Source: a virus. Taken from it: a stretch of 64,000 bases of DNA. The notes beneath the pieces were generated by a model. That model was given only the letters and a program-made list of their open reading frames with translations. It was not told the DNA's origin and made no database searches. The stretch covers positions 38,900 to 102,899 of the IMG/VR virus record IMGVR_UViG_3300021170_000010; one strand, given 5' to 3'. Positions 58,323-64,000 of the stretch are shown piece after piece. Position 1 is the stretch's first letter. Every line of letters starts with the position of its first letter. Position numbers and translations under genes: made by a program.

Positions 58323-58643
58323 ATGACTCCAGTACACAACCACGAACTACCGCCTTCCGGTCCAGTGATCGTTCCGAAACCAGCTACTTCGTACGAGCTT
58401 ACGGAGGCGGAATATACTCATGTTATAGCGGTCGGAAATCGTATAGCACAGGCAAAGCTATACGTCTACGATCTGAACGTTCAACTCGAAGAGCTTCAGA
58501 AGAAGATCCGCATCGCCGTGGCTGATGTTAACGCTACGGACCAATCCCTCGGCGGAGCATTATCGATTCTCGCTGACGCTCATGGATTCAAGCAAGCGAA
58601 ACTTAGCCAGGATATGAAAACCCTGATAGCGACGGTGGTATAA
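58323..58643 (+). CDS. Small helical protein, 106 aa
   Basis: TEAEYTHVIAVGNRIAQAKL then YVYDLNVQLEELQKKIR is a coiled coil. The N-terminus is Pro/His-rich. May be a tail accessory. Confidence 0.55.
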   Translation: MTPVHNHELPPSGPVIVPKPATSYELTEAEYTHVIAVGNRIAQAKLYVYDLNVQLEELQKKIRIAVADVNATDQSLGGALSILADAHGFKQAKLSQDMKTLIATVV

Positions 58644-58645
58644 CG

Positions 58646-59248
58646 ATGGCCTGGTCCTACGATCCTTCAGCATGGGTGGATGGCTCTCCGGTCGTCCACG
58701 CGACGGACTTCCAGCATATCGCTGCCGACATCCACACGTGGGGCGGCGACGTTAATGCCGGGGCGCATAACCTGACGAACGTCGCTGGCCTATCGTATCC
58801 CGGTGTGATGACAATCTCCGGAGCGACATTGGGGACTAGCGGCATCCGGCTCACCCCGACTACCGGCAGCGGCGCTCTGAGCGTCGGTGGTTCTGGTTCT
58901 GCCGATGATAAGCTATTCCTGGAGTGCTTCAATAACGCGGCATCCGGTTCCGCCGCCGAAGTCTGGCTGACTGGATACGCCGTAGCGGCTATGCCGAAGC
59001 TGTTCGTTGTAGCGACGACCGTAACGTACGGAAGTACGACCGGCTTCGGAATCGGAACGTCTTCTCCGACGGTCAGCGGCACTGGAATCTTGCACGTCAC
59101 AGGCAATACCACGAGATTGCTCGATACGAGTCGAACCCCAGCGAATAGCGCGGCATCCGGTAATGACGGAGAGGTATGTATGGATAATTCTTACGTATAC
59201 ATCCATACCGGCGGTTCCTGGCGCAGGGCGGCGGTATCGACGTTCTAA
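58646..59248 (+). CDS. Tail fibre/receptor-binding-like protein, 200 aa
   Basis: MAWSYDPSAWVDGSPVVHAT then DFQHIAADIHTWGGDVNAGA is the opening of short fibre proteins. The middle resembles the intramolecular repeat LTNVAGLSYPG...ISGATLG, and GNDGEVCMDNSYVYIHTGGSW is a fibre-tip turn also seen in the fibre at 38393 (DGSTIWI). Beta-structured throughout. Confidence 0.65.
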   Translation: MAWSYDPSAWVDGSPVVHATDFQHIAADIHTWGGDVNAGAHNLTNVAGLSYPGVMTISGATLGTSGIRLTPTTGSGALSVGGSGSADDKLFLECFNNAASGSAAEVWLTGYAVAAMPKLFVVATTVTYGSTTGFGIGTSSPTVSGTGILHVTGNTTRLLDTSRTPANSAASGNDGEVCMDNSYVYIHTGGSWRRAAVSTF

Positions 59249-59277
59249 ACGAAAGATTAAAAACGCGGAACGAGACC

Positions 59278-59314
59278 GCGCAGTAGCGTAGAATAATAGC
59301 GCATCGAGAGATGC
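59278..59314 (+). promoter_or_regulatory. Promoter motif plus 5' leader hairpin
   Basis: GCGCAGTAGCGTAGAATAAT (59278-59297) is the clearest example of the recurrent motif. If TAGAAT (59289-59294) is the -10, transcription would begin at about 59301, exactly at the perfect hairpin GCATC-GAGA-GATGC (59301-59314), giving a stem-capped 5' end. Confidence 0.5.
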
Positions 59315-59334
59315 AGAAAGAAAAGGACTACCCC

Positions 59335-59871
59335 ATGAACGCAGCAACGCAACTCGCAGCAGACTATTCCATCAAGTTCTTTGGCGTCTACGAAGACGCT
59401 GGCGATGGAGTGAACTATAACCTCGTGACGCCTCCGACGGACAAGCCGTTCATCGACAAGGCAACGGGCCAGATGATCGACGCGGGAGCGCCGGTCTTCG
59501 ACCGCAACGTTCAGTACATCGCGACGCCTCAGGCGCACGGCGACTTCGGAGCGATCCTCGAAGCGTGCGGCTATACGGTCGTGAAGGCCGACGGTCCTCC
59601 GGAGCCGAGCTTCGTCTACGACTTCCAGCACGGCAACCTCTGGCCCGCTGGCGCTCCCTGGTGGCTCGTGACCGGTCCGAAGTCGGACGGCAGCGGCGAA
59701 GCGACCGTGCCGATCAATCCGGCGGTGGTCTCGGCTCAGATCTTCTTGGACAAGGTCGTCAAGAAGTACGACGTCGATCATCCGGAGAACGAGTTCCCTG
59801 GCGCGGCTACCGCTATCACCGATATCAAGCTTCAGGTTCAGAACGCCATCGACGGAAAGGCGAACTACTAG
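59335..59871 (+). CDS. Hypothetical protein, 178 aa
   Basis: Start MNAATQLAADYSIKFFGVYE follows AAAAGGACTACCCC. An alpha/beta protein with DGVNYNLVTPPTDKPFIDKA and DFQHGNLWPAGAPW segments. No family. First gene of the last operon. Confidence 0.55.
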   Translation: MNAATQLAADYSIKFFGVYEDAGDGVNYNLVTPPTDKPFIDKATGQMIDAGAPVFDRNVQYIATPQAHGDFGAILEACGYTVVKADGPPEPSFVYDFQHGNLWPAGAPWWLVTGPKSDGSGEATVPINPAVVSAQIFLDKVVKKYDVDHPENEFPGAATAITDIKLQVQNAIDGKANY

Positions 59872-59975
59872 TCTCCTTCATGGGGAGCCATTCTCTGCCG
59901 CTTCAGATCTCTTCCGAGTCCGAGGCGGCGGGGATGGTTAACGCTCTCCGTGATCTACCGAAAGAAAGAGAACCC

Positions 59976-60434
59976 ATGAATATCAAACGTTCGATCTTCA
60001 TCACGCCCGCGCTTCTGGCAATGCTCCTATTCGTTGGAGCTTCGACCGGATGCGTCAAGTCAGGCGCAGGCGCGACGCTCGTTCCGAAGACCCCGCAGCA
60101 GTCGGTGCTCGTATACAACGCCACGCTCGTCAAGGCTGACTACGCGGTATCCGATACCTGTAAGTCTCTCGGAGCGGCCAAGACCCTATCGCTCGCCCAG
60201 ACGAAATCCTGCCTCGTCGTCACAGACAAGATCGCGACCGTAGGCGATTCCATCCAGTCTATCGCCACGTCCACGTCTCCATGGACGGCGGCTGCCGCTC
60301 AGATTAAAGCGCTGCTCGATCAACTCGGAGCGCAAGCGCTTCTGTCTCAAGCCGGGATAACGTCCCAGGAGGTCCAGACGCTCTACTCGTCGGTCCTGGC
60401 GGCGATCACGCTCATCCAAGCGGAGGTGAAATAG
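59976..60434 (+). CDS. Putative lipoprotein, 152 aa
   Basis: MNIKRSIFITPALLAMLLFV ending STGC gives a signal peptide with a near-lipobox (Cys26). The mature part is helical with two more cysteines. It might act as an outer spanin component, but no inner partner is clear. Confidence 0.6.
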   Translation: MNIKRSIFITPALLAMLLFVGASTGCVKSGAGATLVPKTPQQSVLVYNATLVKADYAVSDTCKSLGAAKTLSLAQTKSCLVVTDKIATVGDSIQSIATSTSPWTAAAAQIKALLDQLGAQALLSQAGITSQEVQTLYSSVLAAITLIQAEVK

Positions 60435-60435
60435 C

Positions 60436-60639
60436 ATGGGAGCCTTATTCCTGGTCCTGAGCCAAGTCCTCCAACTCCTGCCGGTCGCGGCTACGACCGT
60501 CCAGGGAATCCGCAACCTTATCGCGAGCGATCCGTCGGTCCCGGCAGAACTCGCTGCGATCCTCAAAAGCGAAACAGACGACAGCGCGGCAGTCCATCAG
60601 AACTTGAAGGACTTCGTCGCCGCGAATCCGGGAGTATAA
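60436..60639 (+). CDS. Small membrane-type protein, 67 aa
   Basis: MGALFLVLSQVLQLLPVAAT is a hydrophobic N-terminus, then an acidic helical tail. GGAGGTGAAATAGC precedes. Possibly lysis-related; not recognised. Confidence 0.5.
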   Translation: MGALFLVLSQVLQLLPVAATTVQGIRNLIASDPSVPAELAAILKSETDDSAAVHQNLKDFVAANPGV

Positions 60640-60644
60640 CTTTA

Positions 60645-60990
60645 GAGGGCTGCGCGTTCGCGGTGGGACCGTACGGCGAGAGCCGGTAAGACCAGAAAGG
60701 GGCGGCTTAACTAACCGCAGAAACGAGTATGGTCGAGACTGTCGAGGGCATGTCGGCTAACTGTATCGTCGAGAGACGAAGCATCCAGCCTTATCGAGAG
60801 GACGCGCCGAGCCTTCAAAAAAAGGAAGGTGATGAGAATTGACCAAACTATTCCGAACGGTACGACGCGCTGTCCTCCTGGCATTATTTGTTCAGCCGGG
60901 ATTCCAGTATGCGTTACAAACCGTTCGGATTATCCCGCGCCCCGGCGTGGTAAGGCTTGCGGGATAGGAAAGGCCACGCAAAAAAAGGAA
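60645..60990 (+). ncRNA. Structured RNA block, two domains
   Basis: Domain 1 (60645-60816): GAGGGCT-GCGCGTTC pairs with GGACGCGC-CG-AGCCTTC (60800-60816), 15 bp with a 2-base bulge, closing a branched region with hairpins CGGT-GGG-ACCG, CGGC-GAGA-GCCG (60674-60685), GCGG/CCGC and CGTC-GAGA-GACG (60767-60778). It ends in AAAAAAAGG. Domain 2: TCCGAACGGT (60852-60861) pairs with ACCGTTCGGA (60920-60929), plus CCTGGC/GCCGGG and ATCCCGC/GCGGGAT (60932-60965), again ending in AAAAAAAGG. Short frames (ATG 60832; TTG 60839) exist but look incidental. Confidence 0.55.
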
Positions 60991-60998
60991 TATAAATT

Positions 60999-61349
60999 AT
61001 GACGCTGCAGCAAGCATTCACATTCGCGTGGAAGGAAGCGAAGTCTCTCTCGGCCTCGGTTACTTCCTACTTCGCAGCTAACGAAGCCACGATCAAGACG
61101 GTCGTGGACGACGTCAGTAAGGTGGCCGTCCTATCCGGCGCTCCGGCGGCTACCGTGACGAACCTGGACCACTTCGAAGAGTCCCTGGTCGGAACGGTGG
61201 CCGCAGCAGCCGCCGACGTGACCAAGGCGCAGTCTATGCAGGATATATTCGGGGATTCTCTCCCGCACATCCAGGCCATCGTCGCGACGCTGAAGAACCA
61301 TCCGACGGTTCAGTCGGTTACGGAAACCATTAAGGCCCAGCAGCAGTAG
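60999..61349 (+). CDS. Hypothetical helical protein, 116 aa
   Basis: MTLQQAFTFAWKEAKSLSAS followed by Ala/Val/Asp-rich helices. AAAAGGAATATAAATT precedes the ATG. No membrane segment. Similar in flavour to small phage proteins of the holin neighbourhood. Followed by a terminator. Confidence 0.55.
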   Translation: MTLQQAFTFAWKEAKSLSASVTSYFAANEATIKTVVDDVSKVAVLSGAPAATVTNLDHFEESLVGTVAAAAADVTKAQSMQDIFGDSLPHIQAIVATLKNHPTVQSVTETIKAQQQ

Positions 61350-61380
61350 TTTTTCTCCAGCGGGGCGCGTTTCACGTTTC

Positions 61381-61397
61381 GCGCGCTCCGCGCTTTT
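61381..61397 (+). terminator. Intrinsic terminator
   Basis: GCGCG-CTC-CGCGC followed by TTTT, 30 bases after the 116-residue gene. Ends the operon that starts at 59278. Confidence 0.65.
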
Positions 61398-61449
61398 CTC
61401 CTTCCCTAGATATTCTTCCCGTAAAATCATAATGCAAGGATGGTTCGCC

Positions 61450-61812
61450 ATGAAACTTCCTTTAGGTTTCGGAGAACTCGACTTCTCAGATTGGCTACGC
61501 GGCCTTCTAGCCGCATTCATAACGGGCGGATCTTCCGCAGTCGTTAGCGGAGTCGTCGTGACCGCAAATGATCCCCAGCACTACGCTCTCGGGACCGTTA
61601 AGTTCTTCGAGGTGGTCGGCTCCGTATTCCTCGTGAGCGGCACACTGAACATGTTTTCTTTTCTGCGTACGAAGCCGCTTCCTGAATTGAAAGTAGTGAC
61701 GACTACCGTTCAGAAGACGGAGCCGCTGCGCCCTTCCGGAACGGTCGTTACGACCGTAGCCGAAACCCATACCGAGCCAATTTCTCCGGATGGTCCGAAG
61801 GCTACAACCTAA
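61450..61812 (+). CDS. Holin-like membrane protein, 120 aa
   Basis: Start MKLPLGFGELDFSDWLRGLL is chosen for AAGGA 10-12 bases upstream (an ATG at 61432 lacks one). Two membrane helices: LLAAFITGGSSAVVSGVVV and FFEVVGSVFLVSGTLNMF. A polar Thr/Pro tail follows. Two-helix phage proteins in this place are often holins; no other evidence. Confidence 0.55.
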   Translation: MKLPLGFGELDFSDWLRGLLAAFITGGSSAVVSGVVVTANDPQHYALGTVKFFEVVGSVFLVSGTLNMFSFLRTKPLPELKVVTTTVQKTEPLRPSGTVVTTVAETHTEPISPDGPKATT

Positions 61813-62135
61813 TGCGTCTCTCCGAATTGCAGCCGCGCTGGATTCATCCTAACGTCTTCGTCTTCCTGTGCCCGCATTGCCAGAAGGATTTCTTAGCCTG
61901 TAAGAATATTGCGATGAGCGAGCGCGATCAGTGGGCGATGTTCGAAAAAGAGTTCGGCGAAGACTGGAACACCTTGGTTATTCCGATGAAGCCCGAGTTC
62001 TCTTGGGCGATTAGCGGTACCATTCCACAGAGACTCAATGCGTCCTTCCCCGACGACCTGACCGTCACGCCCTCAATCGACGCAAGCGCTTCCGGCCACT
62101 GGCATGGATTCATTACGAACGGTATGATTACCTAG
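61812..62135 (+). CDS. DUF6527-like protein, 107 aa
   Basis: VFLCPHCQKDF near residue 17 (CxxC) and the C-terminal TVTPSIDASASGHWHGFITNG match a small phage family with PSI...HWHGFI-x-G. Coupled to the holin-like gene by a shared ATG/TAATG. Function unknown. Confidence 0.65.
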   Translation: MRLSELQPRWIHPNVFVFLCPHCQKDFLACKNIAMSERDQWAMFEKEFGEDWNTLVIPMKPEFSWAISGTIPQRLNASFPDDLTVTPSIDASASGHWHGFITNGMIT

Positions 62136-62138
62136 ATC

Positions 62139-62819
62139 ATGAAGGTTATTAGTTTCCTTCTCTTCTCCGCGCTTGCCGTCTCCGCGTGGCAGAAGGTCGA
62201 TCTGAAGTCTATCGACGCCGCGCAGAAGAAGGCCGGAGCCGATCAAGCGGCTGCCAGTAAAGCCGCTGCGGATTCTACTGCCCTAGAACGCTACAAGCTG
62301 AAGGAGCGGTCTGACGCGGCCAAGAAGGTAGATAAGGACCGTTTCTCGAAGCTCGAAGAGGGGTTAAAGGAAGTTCGGGAAGCTAGGGCCAAAGAAGTCC
62401 AGGACGCGAAGGATGCCGCCGACGCGGTAGTCAAGAGAGCCGCAGAAGATCACGCAGACCTTATGAAGGCGATCCGTAATGCCTCCATAGGCGTGATAGC
62501 CACGCTAATCGGAGCGCTGATTATGTTCGCGGCGAAGTCGTTCTCAGATAGAAGACATCATCGCAGAGAAGAATCCCAGATAGCGGGGTTGGTCAATACC
62601 AGCAACCACATTAAGGGACTCGTGAATTCGACGTACACGGCGGCTCTTCAGGGCCGATTAGATTCTACTCAGATCGCTCTAACGGCTCTCCTGGAAGTGG
62701 TGGCAAGCGCGGAGAAGCACGGAGAGGTTGCCAGTCCGGAAACGAAGCCGAGGATCGAAGCCGCGCGCAAGACGATCCGGGAACTTGAAATAACCCTCGC
62801 GGACCGTCTCAAGGCTTGA
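62139..62819 (+). CDS. Secreted/membrane coiled-coil protein, 226 aa
   Basis: Signal peptide MKVISFLLFSALAVSAWQ, then a periplasmic coiled coil (about 20-110), one membrane helix (IRNASIGVIATLIGALIMFA, about 115-135) and a cytoplasmic coiled coil. This layout resembles spanin- or methyl-accepting-like scaffolds. A lysis role (inner-membrane tether) is possible but not shown. Confidence 0.55.
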   Translation: MKVISFLLFSALAVSAWQKVDLKSIDAAQKKAGADQAAASKAAADSTALERYKLKERSDAAKKVDKDRFSKLEEGLKEVREARAKEVQDAKDAADAVVKRAAEDHADLMKAIRNASIGVIATLIGALIMFAAKSFSDRRHHRREESQIAGLVNTSNHIKGLVNSTYTAALQGRLDSTQIALTALLEVVASAEKHGEVASPETKPRIEAARKTIRELEITLADRLKA

Positions 62820-62845
62820 TCTATTATGGAAGAAGGAAGCGCGAT

Positions 62846-64000
62846 ATGGAAAGGTTAAAGTCCGCTCCGGGACGTCTCATTATCCATCACCGTGGAATCT
62901 CCGCTTCCGACCGGCGCATCGTTAACGCGCTGAAACCTCATCGCGCGAAACTCATATCTCATCATCCGGATCTCGGCGCTTCGGTGATCGAGGTTCCGGT
63001 CGGAACGGAAGGCGCGGCACGCGACTCCCTGCTTTCCCATCCGCTGATGCGCGACGTAGAGTTGGACTACTACGCCAGCACGAAGTCCTCCGCGCCGAAC
63101 GATCCGTTATTCTCGCAGCAGTGGTACCTGAAGACGATCCAGGCTATGGCTGCGTGGTCGATCACGACCGGATCGAGCGCGCCGATAGCCGTGATCGACA
63201 CCGGCGTTGACGCGACGCATCCGGACCTCGCGGGAGTGGTTCTGCCGGGATGGAACTTTGTGGCCAGTACGTCAGACTCAACGGATTCGCTCGGCTACGG
63301 GACGGCGGTAGCCGGAGTCATAGCGGCCAAGTCTAATAACGCCATCGGCGTATGCGGAATCACCTGGAAGAACCCGATCCTTCCGCTGGTCGTCGTGGAC
63401 GCGAACGACTATGCCGCGTACTCGAATATCGGAGCTGCAATCCAGTACGCGGTTGACTTCGGCGCGCGAATCTTGAATATCAGCATCGGCGGAGCGATGT
63501 CTTCTACGTTCTTGCAGAGCGCGGTAGACTACGCCTGGAGCAAAGGCGCGGTCGTGTTCTCTGCCGCGATGAACAACGGCTCCAGCGCTCCGTACTATCC
63601 GGCTGCGTGCGATAAGGCCGTGGCTCTCAGCGCGACCGACGGAGGCGACGCCATAGCTAGCTTCTCCGACTTCGGTCCGTGGATCGTTCTATCTGCTCCC
63701 GGAACCGCGATCCTTACGACGGCGAAGGGCGGCGGTTACCAGGAGTGGGAGGGTACGTCCTTCGCGTCTCCGATTGCGGCTGCCGTGGCCGCTCTAGTCC
63801 TGGCCGTTAATCCGTCCCTTAGCGCTGCGGCTCTAGTGGATCTCTTGATCCATAATTCAGACGACCTCGGAACGCCGGGACGAGACGATAAGTTCGGATG
63901 GGGAAGGATAAATGCCTTCCGCGCGGTGTCTGCGGCGGCGGGGTCGCCAGTGCCAGCGTCCGCAGTTCCTCAACCGAAGCCTAATCCTATGCCTTCACCA
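62846..64000 (+). CDS. Subtilisin-like (S8) protein with His-to-Tyr change (partial)
   Basis: 385 codons visible. An I9-like N-terminal pro-region (about 1-75) is followed by the S8 domain: catalytic Asp118 in AVIDTGVD, the His loop SLGYGTAVAG where Tyr151 replaces the catalytic His, oxyanion-type Asn in SAAMNNGSS, and Ser305 in GTSFASP. The codon is TAC instead of CAC. Fold residues are otherwise intact. It may be an inactive binding protein or a mutant. The C-terminus lies beyond the window. Confidence 0.85.
   Translation, partial: MERLKSAPGRLIIHHRGISASDRRIVNALKPHRAKLISHHPDLGASVIEVPVGTEGAARDSLLSHPLMRDVELDYYASTKSSAPNDPLFSQQWYLKTIQAMAAWSITTGSSAPIAVIDTGVDATHPDLAGVVLPGWNFVASTSDSTDSLGYGTAVAGVIAAKSNNAIGVCGITWKNPILPLVVVDANDYAAYSNIGAAIQYAVDFGARILNISIGGAMSSTFLQSAVDYAWSKGAVVFSAAMNNGSSAPYYPAACDKAVALSATDGGDAIASFSDFGPWIVLSAPGTAILTTAKGGGYQEWEGTSFASPIAAAVAALVLAVNPSLSAAALVDLLIHNSDDLGTPGRDDKFGWGRINAFRAVSAAAGSPVPASAVPQPKPNPMPSP

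Noticed and set aside
59259-59280. CGCGG-CCGCG hairpin as terminator of the fibre operon
   Set aside because: The A run precedes the stem on the + strand, so it has terminator shape only on the minus strand, where no gene ends.
60832-60998. Small genes starting at ATG 60832 or TTG 60839
   Set aside because: Both overlap perfect long helices, and neither product resembles a known protein. The ribosome-site-like GGAAGG is noted, so translation is not excluded.
1-64000. CRISPR arrays or diversity-generating retroelement
   Set aside because: No regularly spaced direct repeats, Cas genes, reverse transcriptase or template/variable repeat pair were seen.
1-64000. Integrated prophage with attachment sites
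   Set aside because: No integrase or recombinase and no host genes flank the window. The HTH excisionase-type protein alone does not show lysogeny.

Overview
The window is a continuous piece of a tailed double-stranded DNA bacteriophage (Caudoviricetes) with a long, non-contractile, siphovirus-like tail. The evidence is an ordered set of terminase, portal, scaffold, P22-type coat protein, minor head protein, tail tube, a chaperone pair with a -1 frameshift site, tape measure, tail tip and fibres. There is no integrase, DNA polymerase or endolysin here and both ends cut genes, so the full genome is larger. GC is moderately high. The secreted proteins have signal peptides ending in WAQ, AFAQ or TAWCQ, which recall soil Acidobacteriota (Bryobacter/Solibacter group); that host guess is inference only.

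Left arm (1-18500): tightly packed leftward genes, mostly joined by ATGA overlaps, made of small accessory proteins rich in CxxC zinc ribbons. Recognisable members are two radical-SAM proteins (1-518, 14794-15630), a DUF2997 / DUF1257 (Ycf35-like) / Ycf46-like AAA+ ATPase set invaded by an HNH gene, and a VRR-NUC nuclease. The AAA+ ATPase appears circularly permuted: its Walker B segment precedes its Walker A. A 480-nt gene-free block (9841-10319) looks like a large structured RNA on the minus strand. Beside it, reading rightward, are a small zinc-ribbon gene and an intact TnpB nuclease without visible transposon ends.

The divergent switch at 18501-18730 separates this arm from the rightward arm. 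That arm begins with small regulators, the terminase subunits (20183-23886) and the portal (24472-26058). A cargo island follows (26093-32572): a methyltransferase, a GT4 glycosyltransferase and an 878-residue TPR-GT9-FkbM fusion with a decayed tRNA-Met(CAT) embedded in frame at the GT9/FkbM junction. Next comes a 1645-bp IS1595-family derivative (32579-34223) with 22-bp inverted repeats and an 8-bp target duplication. Its transposase is truncated and it carries an XRE regulator as passenger. Scaffold, coat and head proteins follow (34561-37329). A fibre/tailspike cassette whose products carry secretion signals comes next (38393-42475), then the head-completion, tail tube, chaperone, tape-measure and tip genes (42483-59248).

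The right end (59249-64000) holds secreted or membrane proteins, a lipoprotein, a second structured-RNA block (60645-60990), a holin-like protein, and a subtilisin-like protein whose catalytic histidine is replaced by tyrosine. Intergenic spaces share a recurrent motif close to GTAGCGTA followed by an AT-rich tail, probably a phage promoter element.
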